Shown: positions 1-7,920, counted from the stretch's first letter. The stretch: 41,715 nt of DNA from JANNOG01 sp964516515 (GCA_964516515.1 CAZEYA010000010.1:1-41715); one strand, 5' to 3'. Notes: generated by a model not told the origin, from the sequence alone. Made by a program: numbers and translations.

Positions 1-1305
1 GAGCTGGGCCGGCTCGGGGGGCAGGTGCTGCTGGCGGCGATGGTGTATCGCCAGGCCGAGGCCGCCACGGCCGCGGCGGTGGCACGCGCCCAGGACACCG
101 TCGGCTTCGGGGTCGGGGTGGCCCTGGGCCTCGGGTGGGTGCTGATCCCGGTGAGCGTGGGCGTGGGGTGGGCGGCGGGCCGGGTGGTGGCCGGCTACGA
201 CGGGCCTGGCAGTGTGATTATCCGGACCGCCGTGCGACGGGCGGGCGACGTCACCGCTGCTGCCGGCGACGCGGCGGCCGATGCTCCGTGGCTGATGGCG
301 GCGGCGGCCGGTGGGTCCGAGGACATGGTTGCCGGGGCCGCGGTCACCGGTCTCGTAGGCTCACCCATGGGCCTGTTGGCGCTGGTCACGATGGGGCCCG
401 GCGCGTTGAGTGGGTCCCGCGAGGTGATGCTGCGTGGGCTGTTGCGGCACGGACCGCGGGTGGGTGTGGTGGACGACGGCGGCGGGGGCCGGGCGGTGGC
501 GTTGCCCGCCGCGCTGCGACCGGACGGCCGGGCAGCCCGACCGCCCCGTGGCCTGGGCGACCTGGCGGCATCGATGGACGACGTGGGAGCACTGTCCACC
601 GTGCCCCGCCAGGCCCAGCGCGATCCGTGGCGCGCCCGGGTGCGGGTATCCCGGGTGCAGCAGCCGGCGGGCGGTGACGCGTGGGTCGTCGTCATCCCAG
701 GAACCCAGACCTGGGCGCCCACCGGTGGGGCCAACCCGAGTGACCTGACCAGCAACCTGGCGCTGCTGTCCGACAGCACGGCATCGGCCGAGGGGGCACT
801 GGTGCAGGCGGCCACCGACGCGATGACCCAGGCGGGCATCGCCCCCGGTGACCCTGTTCTGGTGGCCGGGCACTCCCAGGGCGGTATCGCTGCCGCCGTC
901 CTGGCCACCAGGGCGGACAGCCCGTTCACCATCACCCACGTCTACACCGAGGGCTCGCCGATCGCGGACCTCGACGTGCCGGACTCGGTGTCGGTGTTGG
1001 CGGTCGAGCACAGCGGGGACCTGGTGCCCAACCTCGACGACGGGCCGGGCACCAATCCGGACACCGCGACCTGGACCACCGTGACGGCGCCCGTTCCCAC
1101 GGCGGCGCAGGTCACGGTTCCTGACGAGGCGTCGCTGGCGGCGCCGCTACTGGCGCACGAGTCCCGCAAGTACCAGCACACGGCGGCTGCGCTGGACCGC
1201 TCCGATCACCCGTCGGTGGTGGCATGGCGGGACTCGGCGGCGGTGTTCTTCGCCGGCCGCGGCCAGGTCAGCGAGTACCGGATGGAGCGGGTGCCCGATG
1301 AGTGA
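1..1305 (+). CDS. Alpha/beta hydrolase (5'-truncated by window edge)
   Basis: The frame is open to base 1, so the true start probably lies outside; an internal GTG at 25 would give 426 residues. The first 60 or so codons include a hydrophobic Gly/Val-rich stretch that could be a membrane segment or part of an N-terminal secretion domain. The C-terminal half looks like a serine hydrolase: a VVVIPGTQTW strand/turn, the nucleophile elbow GHSQGG (Ser codon at 874), an acidic residue in EHSGDLVP and a late His in KYQHT, in the order Ser-Asp-His. Esterase or lipase activity is inferred from the fold and the substrate is unknown. The stop codon overlaps a possible ATGA start at 1298, but that downstream frame is not convincing. 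Confidence 0.7.
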   Translation, partial: ELGRLGGQVLLAAMVYRQAEAATAAAVARAQDTVGFGVGVALGLGWVLIPVSVGVGWAAGRVVAGYDGPGSVIIRTAVRRAGDVTAAAGDAAADAPWLMAAAAGGSEDMVAGAAVTGLVGSPMGLLALVTMGPGALSGSREVMLRGLLRHGPRVGVVDDGGGGRAVALPAALRPDGRAARPPRGLGDLAASMDDVGALSTVPRQAQRDPWRARVRVSRVQQPAGGDAWVVVIPGTQTWAPTGGANPSDLTSNLALLSDSTASAEGALVQAATDAMTQAGIAPGDPVLVAGHSQGGIAAAVLATRADSPFTITHVYTEGSPIADLDVPDSVSVLAVEHSGDLVPNLDDGPGTNPDTATWTTVTAPVPTAAQVTVPDEASLAAPLLAHESRKYQHTAAALDRSDHPSVVAWRDSAAVFFAGRGQVSEYRMERVPDE

Positions 1306-1429
1306 GCGGTCCGGTTCCGCGCACCAGAACCGTCGAGTAGCCGATGTCAACGACGGCGCAGTCCTTGGTGTCATCGGTGATGATTGCCCACGACTTTCCG
1401 TGCGGTGCCGTCCATCCACAGCCGGGCAC
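1268..1429 (-). other. Possible small convergent ORF or gene remnant
   Basis: This minus-strand frame reads VPGCGWTAPHGKSW then AIITDDTKDCAVVDIGYS and ends inside the hydrolase 3' end. Its third positions are clearly more GC-rich than those of the competing plus-strand frame (1298-1501), and its composition looks protein-like. No family is recognised. It could extend back to about 1495 into the tandem repeat, or be the tail of a gene broken by the repeat expansion. The 38-bp convergent overlap is tolerable, because another convergent pair in this window overlaps by 23 bp. Confidence 0.2.
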
Positions 1430-1483
1430 GGTCCCCGTCGGGTGCCCCCACCACCCACCTGGCCATCGTCGCTGAGCAGTACC

Positions 1484-1535
1484 GCTAAACGGCACTGCTA
1501 AACGGCACTGCTAAACGGCACTGCTAAACGGCGCT
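1484..1535. repeat. 13-bp tandem repeat, left block (4 units)
   Basis: Three identical GCTAAACGGCACT units and a fourth variant GCTAAACGGCGCT, followed by GAC and then the N run. The same four units in the same order recur immediately right of the gap. Confidence 0.95.
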
Positions 1536-1538
1536 GAC

Positions 1539-1638
1539 NNNNNNNNNNNNNNNNNNNNNNNNNNNNNNNNNNNNNNNNNNNNNNNNNNNNNNNNNNNNNN
1601 NNNNNNNNNNNNNNNNNNNNNNNNNNNNNNNNNNNNNN
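1539..1638. other. Assembly gap (100 N)
   Basis: Exactly 100 N, the conventional placeholder for a gap of unknown length. The 55 bases before it (1484-1538) are identical to the 55 bases after it (1639-1693), so the two contigs may simply overlap. See the matching finding. Confidence 0.98.
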
Positions 1639-1690
1639 GCTAAACGGCACTGCTAAACGGCACTGCTAAACGGCACTGCTAAACGGCGCT
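1639..1690. repeat. 13-bp tandem repeat, right block (4 units)
   Basis: Three GCTAAACGGCACT units plus one GCTAAACGGCGCT. The last, variant unit contains the final codons and TAG stop of the vapC gene (read on the minus strand), so the repeat appears to be an amplification of that gene's 3' end. The rest of 1306-1678 shows no confident gene. Confidence 0.95.
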
Positions 1691-2071
1691 GACGACCGCT
1701 ACGTCGTAGCGGGCGAAGGTTCGGTCCGCCGTAACGATGGGTATGCCCTCCACCTGTGCCTGCGCGATGAGCAGCCGGTCGAACGGGTCGCGATGGTGAT
1801 CCGGCAGGTCCGCAACCTGAAGTACGTGCTCGGCGTCGATGGGCAACGGGTCCAGGGCGAGCTCACGAACCAGCCGTGCCGTCCACAAGCGCGGATGTGC
1901 ATCAAGCCGCAGCTTGCCGATCTTCCACTTGATCGCGATCTCCCACGGGACCACGGCGGAGAGCAGGCGCACGGTGGACACCGACATCAGCATCTCATCG
2001 ACGTCAGGATGCAGTGAGCGCCGGTCGGTGGCCCAGAGGATGGCCACATTCGTATCGAGCATGACCCTCAC
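1679..2071 (-). CDS. vapC: Type II toxin, PIN-domain ribonuclease (VapC)
   Basis: The 130-residue product is a PIN-domain endoribonuclease, expected to cleave RNA when not held by its antitoxin. The four acidic metal ligands are visible: Asp6 in MLDTN, Glu44 in PWEIAIK, Asp98 in DPFDRLL and Asp116 in VTADRTF. The sequence matches the subgroup with a [VM]RVxLDTxxxLW start and the HHRDPFDRLLIAQA block. I chose the GTG at 2071, which overlaps the antitoxin stop (GTGA) and gives the usual family N-terminus; the ATG at 2062 is an alternative. The TAG stop sits in the last unit of the 13-bp tandem repeat. Confidence 0.88.
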   Translation of the reverse strand: MRVMLDTNVAILWATDRRSLHPDVDEMLMSVSTVRLLSAVVPWEIAIKWKIGKLRLDAHPRLWTARLVRELALDPLPIDAEHVLQVADLPDHHRDPFDRLLIAQAQVEGIPIVTADRTFARYDVAVVSAV

Positions 2072-2292
2072 TCGAAGTGCTCCACGAACCACCCTGGCAG
2101 CTCGTCGAAGTCTTCGGCCATCGTCGCGGTGCCCTCGGCGAACCCGGGCCGGGGTGTTCGCCGAGGCTGGCACGGCACCAGCTGTACGAGCGGCTCTCCG
2201 GAACGGGTGATGACGACCTCCTCGCCCCGCAGCGCTCGCTCCAACAACTTCGAGAAGTGCGTCTTCGCCTCGTGCACTCCGAACTCGGCCAC
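2068..2292 (-). CDS. Type II antitoxin, Phd/YefM family
   Basis: The 74-residue product has the typical Phd/YefM N-terminal DNA-binding fold: VHEAKTHFSKLLERAL, then a short strand with EEVVITRSGEPLVQLVP. The C-terminal tail (FDELPGWFVEHFE) is acidic and aromatic, as expected for the segment that wraps a PIN toxin. Its stop overlaps the toxin start by 4 bp, so the two are translationally coupled. The GTG start lies 6 bases after a TATGGT box, suggesting leaderless transcription, and two direct repeats lie just upstream. By family precedent it represses its own promoter. Confidence 0.88.
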   Translation of the reverse strand: MAEFGVHEAKTHFSKLLERALRGEEVVITRSGEPLVQLVPCQPRRTPRPGFAEGTATMAEDFDELPGWFVEHFE

Positions 2293-2324
2293 CGGTCAAC
2301 CATAGACTAAGTCGGCGACTAAGT
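2293..2324 (-). promoter_or_regulatory. vapB promoter with direct-repeat operator candidate
   Basis: On the minus strand ACTTAGTC is repeated after 4 bases (2324-2317 and 2312-2305) and is followed directly by TATGGT (2304-2299), six bases and the GTG start. The repeats fill the region just upstream of the -10 box, where a Phd-type autorepressor could bind. They lie next to, and slightly over, the end of the zinc-ribbon gene. Confidence 0.5.
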
Positions 2325-2326
2325 TG

Positions 2327-3418
2327 TCAGCGCGGTGCCGGGTCGCGGGTGCCGAAGTAGATGCCGACCACCACCGCAGCCAGCACGATCAGGCCAAGCA
2401 GCACGGCAACGGTGATCTTCCAGACGCTGTAGGGCCGCTCACCGACCACCTCCCCGGTGTTGGCGTTGACCATCACCTGGTACGTCTGCCCGGAGTACAG
2501 GTACGCCGCAATCCACACCGGCATGAGCAGCAGCTTGAACATGATCTCGCCGTAGCGGACATCCATCCGGTGCACCTGCTGCACGTCACCGCCGATGTCC
2601 TCGCGGCAGTCATCAGCGACGACCCGTTCCATGATGGCTCGGGCCTCGGTCAGGGCCGTGTCCGGTTCGACGTCGTAGCGCAGCGTCTGGTGCCCGGCCA
2701 GGTACCCGGGCTGGTAGGGCGTCACCTGCGTCAACGCCCACGGCTCCAGCTTCGCCAGCCTCTTGCGCTCGACCTGATCGGTGCCGATCACCAACACATC
2801 GTCGAACTCCCGCGACACGGTGCCGCTGGCCGGGTACCACCGGGTGCGCTGCACCTGCCGGGTCCGGGTCTGCGAGCGGCCGTCGACGACGACGGTGTAC
2901 GTCTGGGTCTCCCAGTAGTGCTCGCCGCGCTGGCCGTCGTAGTCGGTCTCGGTGGGCGCGTCGAAGGTCCAGAACGGCAGGTAGGTGCCGGCCAGCGCTT
3001 CGGTGGTGGCGACCTTGCGCAGCGCTCCGGGCGCGAACCGGCGCGAGCGGATCCACTGCGCCACCGACTGCTGCGCCGCGGTCTTGTCGACGTTGAACGC
3101 GACGATGGCCTCCGGGGCGATGAGCGCCTCTCCGGCCACGTCTCGCACCAGCGGCGACCCACAGAACGGGCAGCGCCGGGAGACGTCGTCGCTCTCGGTC
3201 CTCGCCTTGCAGTTCTGGCACTCGAAGACGTGCGCCGCGGTCAGTGCCTTGTCCTTGACCGGCTCGGCGGTCCACGCCGCATAGGAGTGCTCGGTGACGG
3301 CCCGTCCGGTGTCGGGCAGGTCCTGCATCACGCCGCAATAGGGGCACCGCAGGGTCGTGGTGCCGGGGGCGTACTCGACCTGGGCGCCGCACCCGGCGCA
3401 GGGGAACGTCGAGGCCAT
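2327..3418 (-). CDS. Zinc-ribbon membrane protein (YdjG-like, TFIIB-type zinc ribbon)
   Basis: The 363-residue product has two N-terminal zinc ribbons: CAGC...CPYC near residues 7-28 and CQNC...CPFC near 68-87. A central soluble beta-rich domain follows (EHYWETQTYTVVV, RTRWYPASGTV). A hydrophobic stretch (FKLLLMPVWIAAYLY) and a clear C-terminal transmembrane helix (VWKITVAVLLGLIVLAAVVV) follow. The N-terminus is therefore probably cytoplasmic. The start lies 2 bases after the SPFH gene stop, so both form one operon. In Bacillus the comparable YdjG/YdjH/YdjI proteins form a membrane complex that recruits a PspA homologue; a similar envelope-stress or membrane-scaffold role is inferred, not shown. 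No PspA gene is in the window. Confidence 0.75.
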   Translation of the reverse strand: MASTFPCAGCGAQVEYAPGTTTLRCPYCGVMQDLPDTGRAVTEHSYAAWTAEPVKDKALTAAHVFECQNCKARTESDDVSRRCPFCGSPLVRDVAGEALIAPEAIVAFNVDKTAAQQSVAQWIRSRRFAPGALRKVATTEALAGTYLPFWTFDAPTETDYDGQRGEHYWETQTYTVVVDGRSQTRTRQVQRTRWYPASGTVSREFDDVLVIGTDQVERKRLAKLEPWALTQVTPYQPGYLAGHQTLRYDVEPDTALTEARAIMERVVADDCREDIGGDVQQVHRMDVRYGEIMFKLLLMPVWIAAYLYSGQTYQVMVNANTGEVVGERPYSVWKITVAVLLGLIVLAAVVVGIYFGTRDPAPR

Positions 3419-3420
3419 CG

Positions 3421-4545
3421 TCAGGACTGTGGCGGCAGCGCGGGCGGCACGCTGGCCAGCACGGCTGTCACCTCCGGGACCTGCGCCGCAGCGGTCCACG
3501 ACTCCAGCCCGGTGCGCCAGACCAATGTGGCGGCGGTCAGGGTGCCCGCGGTCGCCGCCGAGCGCAGGCCCGCGGTGTCCAGCGGGCCGACCTGCTGCCC
3601 GTCGACCCCGAGGTACCACTGCGGCGTGTCCTGGCCGGGCAACGGCGGCGGACCGGCGGGCGCGGTGGAGCCCGGGGTAGCGGAACTGGGCCGGTTGAGC
3701 GCCTCGGCCATCCGTTGCCCGACCGCCATCCCCATGCCGAGACCGACGCCTTCGCCCGCCCCGCCGCCGGGATTCTGCGCGGCGTCCTCGATGGCGTTGG
3801 CCGCCTGGAACTGGGTGTACCGGTCCAGATCGCCGAGCACACCCATCGACGTCCGCTTGTCCAGCGCCTCCTCGACCTCCGGCGGCAGCGAGATGTTCTC
3901 GATGATGAACGTCGGCACGGCGATGCCGACCGGCTTCAGCTCCTCGGTGAGGATGCCCGCCAGCTTCGTGCCGATGGCACCCTGCTGGGCGGCGAGGTCG
4001 ATCGCCGGCACCCCGGCGGTGGCCAGCGCGGTCCCCAGGCGTCCGACGATCATCTGCCGCAGGTACTCCGAGACCTCCTCCGTCCGGAAGGCCGGGTCGG
4101 TACCGACCAGTTCCCGGATGAGTGTCGGGGCGTCGATGACCCGCGCGGCGAACGCGCCGAAGGCCCGGAGCCGCACCACACCGAACTCGGCGTCGCGCAT
4201 CATGACGGGGTTCTGCGTCCCCCATTTCATGTCGGTGAACAGCCGGGTGGACACGAAGTACACCTCGGCCTTCCAGGGTGAATCGAAGCCGTACTTCCAG
4301 CCCTCGAGGGTGGCGAGGATCGGCAGGTTCCGGGTCTCGAGGGTGTACGTCCCCGGGGTGAAGGTGTCGGCGATCTGCCCCTCGTTGACGAATACGGCGG
4401 TCTGCGACTCCCGGACGACCAGTTTCGCGCCCATCTTGATCTCGTTGTCGTGGCGCGGGAAGCGCCAGACGATCGTGTCGCGGGTGTCGTCGAGCCACTC
4501 GATGATGTCGATGAGCTCGTTTCGCAGCATGTCCATCAGGCCCAT
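3421..4545 (-). CDS. SPFH-domain protein with C-terminal GYF_2-like domain (YdjI-like)
   Basis: The 374-residue product starts MGLMDML behind a strong GAGGAGGTG site. It has a long SPFH/band-7 region (about residues 20-240, with motifs IVWRFPRHDNEIKMG and QTAVFVNEGQIADTFTPG), as in YdjI and so-called virion-core-like SPFH proteins. A Gly-rich amphipathic linker (GEGVGLGMGMAVG) and a Pro-rich segment follow. Residues 309-374 resemble a GYF_2 domain (QWYLGVDGQQVGPLD, LVWRTGLESW), which usually binds proline-rich partners. No transmembrane helix is evident, so it probably assembles on the inner membrane face, perhaps through its zinc-ribbon operon partner. Confidence 0.8.
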   Translation of the reverse strand: MGLMDMLRNELIDIIEWLDDTRDTIVWRFPRHDNEIKMGAKLVVRESQTAVFVNEGQIADTFTPGTYTLETRNLPILATLEGWKYGFDSPWKAEVYFVSTRLFTDMKWGTQNPVMMRDAEFGVVRLRAFGAFAARVIDAPTLIRELVGTDPAFRTEEVSEYLRQMIVGRLGTALATAGVPAIDLAAQQGAIGTKLAGILTEELKPVGIAVPTFIIENISLPPEVEEALDKRTSMGVLGDLDRYTQFQAANAIEDAAQNPGGGAGEGVGLGMGMAVGQRMAEALNRPSSATPGSTAPAGPPPLPGQDTPQWYLGVDGQQVGPLDTAGLRSAATAGTLTAATLVWRTGLESWTAAAQVPEVTAVLASVPPALPPQS

Positions 4546-4567
4546 GATCGGCACCTCCTCTGTCGCG

Positions 4568-4597
4568 GTCGGCGCAGCGCCGACGGTGGCCAGGCTA
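4568..4597 (-). promoter_or_regulatory. SPFH operon -10 box and 5' UTR hairpin
   Basis: On the minus strand a TAGCCT box (4597-4592) precedes a perfect hairpin GTCGGCG-CTG-CGCCGAC (4584-4568), then the GAGGAGGTG ribosome-binding site and ATG at 4545. The hairpin lies in the presumed leader. The box is a weak call; the hairpin is exact. Confidence 0.35.
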
Positions 4598-4640
4598 GCG
4601 GCGTGCCGGGGTCGCCGGGCATTCCGGCGGTGAAAACTCG

Positions 4641-4670
4641 TTGAGGTTGTCGCACCCCGGCCCGTAGCCT
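4641..4670 (+). promoter_or_regulatory. Putative promoter of the ABC exporter gene
   Basis: TTGAGG (4641-4646), an 18-base spacer and TAGCCT (4665-4670) lie about 80 bases before the ATG at 4750. The arrangement fits a housekeeping sigma promoter in the 204-bp divergent region, based on consensus only. Confidence 0.35.
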
Positions 4671-4749
4671 GGTCTGACCCCCTGCTCACACCGGACCAGC
4701 CACGAGCAGGCCGGTGCGCCACGGCATCGCGACACAGGAAGGCGCTGCC

Positions 4750-6507
4750 ATGTCCCGAATACTTCGCCAATACTGGCGCCACCTTCGACATTTCCCGCAC
4801 TACTGGGTGCCGATGCTCATCACGGTCCCGGCGGCCGCGGCGATCAACAACTTCGCGCTGGCCTACATCGTGGCCGGTGTCATCGACCGGCTGAGCCGGG
4901 GCACGGTCCCGCTGTCGCAGGTGTGGTCGGTGTTCGGCGACGACATCATCGCCTTCGCCGCCTGTGTGGTCGTCGGTGAGCTGGTGCTGTTCCGGCTCAA
5001 CGTGCTGCTGCTGTGGACACTGGAGGCCAAGATGGTGCAGCGGCTCTACGACGACGCCTTCGACCACCTCACCAGTCAGTCCGCGACCTTCTTCTCGGAC
5101 CGTTTCGTCGGGTCGCTGGTCAGCACGGTCAACAAGTACACCGGGGCATATGTCGTCGCAGCGGACACCGTCGTGTTCCAGGTGATTCCGTTGCTGGTCG
5201 TCATCATCGTGCCCATCGTGGTGCTGGGTCCGGTGGTCCCGCTCTATGCGGTCGGCATCGCCGTCGTCACGACCGTATTCGTCATCTTCACGCTGCTGAG
5301 CTACCGGCCGATCCAGCGGGTCGCGCAGGTGGAGTCCGAGGCGCACACCGCTATCGGCGGCCGGCTGTCGGACGTGCTGTCCAACGTCCTCGTGGTCAAG
5401 AGCTTCGGCCGCGAGATCCCCGAGCAGCGCGGCTTCAGCGAGCGCACGACGGCTCACCGGCGGGCCACCTTCCGGTTGCTGCAGCGGCATCTGTTGCGCG
5501 ACTTCGGCTTCGGGTCGCTGTTGTCATTGCTGCTCGCGGTGACGCTCGCCACGATCCTGGTGGGACAGGCGTCGGGACTGTCGATCGGCACATTGATCGT
5601 CATGCTGACGTTCACACTGTCGATGTTCGGCAACCTCTGGGAACTGCCTCAGGTCACCAGGCACTACAACAGGGTCTTCGGGGACGCGTCGCCGATGATG
5701 GACCTGTACGCGGTTGCGCCCAGCGTCGTGGACCCCCAGCGGCCGGAGCACCCGCGGATCCAGGCAGGGCACATCGTGTTCGACAGCCTCGGGTTCACCT
5801 ACCCGGGTGCCGGCCGTCCGCTGTTCGACGGCCTGTCACTCGACATCCAGCCGGGCGAGCGGGTAGGCTTGGTCGGACCCTCGGGGTCGGGCAAGTCGAC
5901 GGTCACCAAGCTGGTGATGCGCTTCTTCGACGTCGATACCGGGGAGGTCCGGATCGACGGCCAGAACGTCGTCGGCATTACCCAGCAGGCGTTGCGGTCC
6001 CGGATCGCGTTCGTGCCGCAGGAACCGTTGCTCTTCCACCGGTCGATCGCCGAGAACATCCGCTACGGCCGGCCGGGAGCGACCGACGCCGAGGTGGCCC
6101 TGGCGGCGCAGCGGGCTCAGGTGCTGGAGTTCACCCAGGACCTGGACGCGGGTCTGGAGACGCTCGTCGGCGAGCGGGGCGTCAAGCTCTCCGGTGGGCA
6201 GCGGCAGCGCATCGCGATCGCCCGGGCGATCCTGTCCGACGCACCCATCCTCGTCCTGGACGAGGCGACCAGTGCGCTGGACAGCCTGAGCGAAGCCAAG
6301 ATCTCCGCCGCGCTGGAGGAGGCGATGGCCGGACGGACGACGATCGCGATCGCCCACCGGCTGTCCACGCTGCGCTCGATGAGCCGATTGGTCGTCCTGG
6401 ATCGCGGCCGGGTCGTCGAGGACGGGCCGCACGAGGTCCTCGTCGGCCTCGACGGTGTCTACGCGGCGATGTGGCACCGGCAGTCAGGCGGATTCGTCAC
6501 TGTCTGA
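4750..6507 (+). CDS. ABC exporter, fused membrane and ATPase domains
   Basis: The 585-residue half-transporter has six expected N-terminal membrane segments (about residues 15-310) and a C-terminal ATPase. Visible ATPase motifs are Walker A GPSGSGKST, the Q-loop FVPQEPLLFHRSI, signature LSGGQRQRIAIARAIL, Walker B ILVLDEATSALD and the switch His in AIAHRLST. It should act as a dimer exporting lipid, peptide or drug substrates; none can be named. I chose ATG 4750 (MSRILRQYW) because AGGAAGG lies a suitable distance upstream; an in-frame ATG at 4714 is less likely. It diverges from the SPFH operon and ends at a strong hairpin. No partner gene is adjacent, so a homodimer is likely. Confidence 0.88.
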   Translation: MSRILRQYWRHLRHFPHYWVPMLITVPAAAAINNFALAYIVAGVIDRLSRGTVPLSQVWSVFGDDIIAFAACVVVGELVLFRLNVLLLWTLEAKMVQRLYDDAFDHLTSQSATFFSDRFVGSLVSTVNKYTGAYVVAADTVVFQVIPLLVVIIVPIVVLGPVVPLYAVGIAVVTTVFVIFTLLSYRPIQRVAQVESEAHTAIGGRLSDVLSNVLVVKSFGREIPEQRGFSERTTAHRRATFRLLQRHLLRDFGFGSLLSLLLAVTLATILVGQASGLSIGTLIVMLTFTLSMFGNLWELPQVTRHYNRVFGDASPMMDLYAVAPSVVDPQRPEHPRIQAGHIVFDSLGFTYPGAGRPLFDGLSLDIQPGERVGLVGPSGSGKSTVTKLVMRFFDVDTGEVRIDGQNVVGITQQALRSRIAFVPQEPLLFHRSIAENIRYGRPGATDAEVALAAQRAQVLEFTQDLDAGLETLVGERGVKLSGGQRQRIAIARAILSDAPILVLDEATSALDSLSEAKISAALEEAMAGRTTIAIAHRLSTLRSMSRLVVLDRGRVVEDGPHEVLVGLDGVYAAMWHRQSGGFVTV

Positions 6508-6522
6508 CTTGGCGAGACAACG

Positions 6523-6555
6523 GTCCGGCGGGTGGATGACCTCCACCCGCCGGAC
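6523..6555. terminator. Bidirectional terminator hairpin
   Basis: A perfect 14-bp stem (GTCCGGCGGGTGGA against its complement at 6542-6555) with the 5-base loop TGACC, 15 bases after the ABC exporter stop and before the convergent MATE gene. There is no U-tract, which is common for actinomycete terminators. Confidence 0.8.
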
Positions 6556-6618
6556 TGCCGTTGGGCGTGGTGCGAATCGCGCGAGAAGGCAGAAGCGGCG
6601 TGCTGGTCGATCTGTTGC

Positions 6619-7920
6619 TCATCGTTCTGCGCCGATGACCGCCCACCGCGCCGTACGAGTGCGGGCCAGACCGAGCACGAGGCGAGCCATCATGAACGCC
6701 GTCAGCCCGGTCCAGATGCCGGCGATGCCCCAGCCGAAGATCAACGAAGCCCAGACCACCGGCAGGAAGCCCAGCAAGGCAGCCGCCAGCGTGATGGTCC
6801 GCAGGTAGGCCGCGTCCCCTGATCCCATCAGAACCCCGTCGATGGCGAACACGACGCCGCAGACCGGCTGCAGCGCGACGAAGAACCACCAGGCAACCCC
6901 GATCTGCGCCAACACCGCCGCATCCGCAGTGAACACCCGGGGCAGCACGCCCGGCAGGGCTGCGAAGCTTCCCGCCAAGAGCAGCCCGAACACCAACCCG
7001 TAGCCGGTGATGTGGCGCGCCAGCTGGACGGCCCGGTCACTATCGCCCGCCCCCAGCGCCTCGCCGACCAGCGACTGCGCTGCGATCGCCAGCGAGTCCA
7101 GCACGAGGGCAAGGAAGAACCACAGCTGCAGGACCACCTGATGAGCAGCGACCGTGGCGGTCGAGGTCTGCGCCGCAACCGCGGTGGCCGAGAGGAAGCA
7201 CGCCTGCAGGGCCGCGCTGCGGACGACGAGGTCGCGACCCAGCACAAGCTGAGCTCGCATTCGGCGGAGGTCCGGCACCAGCGGCACTCGTTCACGCAGG
7301 AGCGCCGCAAGGAACAGCGCGGCCGCGACGCTCTGCCCGACCACGTTCGCGACCGCCGACCCGACCAGTCCCCAGCCCACCGGATAGACCAGGATCGGGC
7401 ACAGCACCGCCGACAATCCGAAACCCACCAGGACGAATCGCAAGGGTCGGCCCGCCTCCTGGATGCCCCGCAACCAGCCGTTTCCGGCCAGCGACACCAG
7501 AATGGCGGGCACCCCCAGCAGGGCGATGCGCAGCCAGCTCACCGCCGCGTCGGCGACCTCGGCCGAACCGGCCAGCGCCCCGGTGATCGGCTCGGCGACG
7601 ACCTGCCCGACCACGAGCAGCAGCAGTCCGAGACTCAACGCCAGCCAGGTGGCCTGCACCCCCTCGTTGACGGCGTCGGCGCGTCGGCCCGCACCGTGCA
7701 GCCGTGCCGCCCTCGCGGTGGTGGCGTAGGAGAGGAACACCGACTGGCTGGCCACCACCGCCAGCAGTACCCCTGCAACGGCCAGGCCGGCCAGGGGCAC
7801 CGCGCCGAGGTTGCCGACGACGGCGGTGTCCACCAGCAGGTAGAGCGGCTCGGCGGCAAGGACGCCCAACGAGGGCAGCGCCAGGGCGAGGACCTGTCGC
7901 AGCGGCCGGTCGGGTCTCAC
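6619..7920 (-). CDS. MATE family efflux transporter (DinF-like)
   Basis: The 433-residue product has the usual MATE length and twelve hydrophobic segments in two homologous halves. Family-like features include the N-terminal LALPSLGVLAAEPLYLLVDTAVVG, with the conserved helix-1 Asp, and a central AQTSTATVAAHQVVLQLWFF block. It probably exports cationic compounds in exchange for H+ or Na+. It is read from a GTG at 7920 with no clear Shine-Dalgarno sequence; an 18-bp perfect palindrome lies 11 bases before the start. It follows the vapBC pair in the same direction after 85 bp and may or may not be transcribed with it. Confidence 0.9.
   Translation of the reverse strand: MRPDRPLRQVLALALPSLGVLAAEPLYLLVDTAVVGNLGAVPLAGLAVAGVLLAVVASQSVFLSYATTARAARLHGAGRRADAVNEGVQATWLALSLGLLLLVVGQVVAEPITGALAGSAEVADAAVSWLRIALLGVPAILVSLAGNGWLRGIQEAGRPLRFVLVGFGLSAVLCPILVYPVGWGLVGSAVANVVGQSVAAALFLAALLRERVPLVPDLRRMRAQLVLGRDLVVRSAALQACFLSATAVAAQTSTATVAAHQVVLQLWFFLALVLDSLAIAAQSLVGEALGAGDSDRAVQLARHITGYGLVFGLLLAGSFAALPGVLPRVFTADAAVLAQIGVAWWFFVALQPVCGVVFAIDGVLMGSGDAAYLRTITLAAALLGFLPVVWASLIFGWGIAGIWTGLTAFMMARLVLGLARTRTARWAVIGAER

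Noticed and set aside
1298..1501. Plus-strand open frame starting at an ATGA overlap with the hydrolase stop (67 codons)
   Set aside because: Third-position GC is low for this genome, the product is low-complexity Pro/Arg/Ser, and it ends in the tandem repeat. The minus-strand frame in the same place looks slightly better.
1484..1690. CRISPR array
   Set aside because: The 13-bp units are directly adjacent with no spacers and no cas genes occur in the window.
2324..4633. Very long plus-strand open frame opposite the SPFH and zinc-ribbon genes
   Set aside because: It is a high-GC shadow; the minus-strand genes carry recognisable domains, good starts and a ribosome-binding site.
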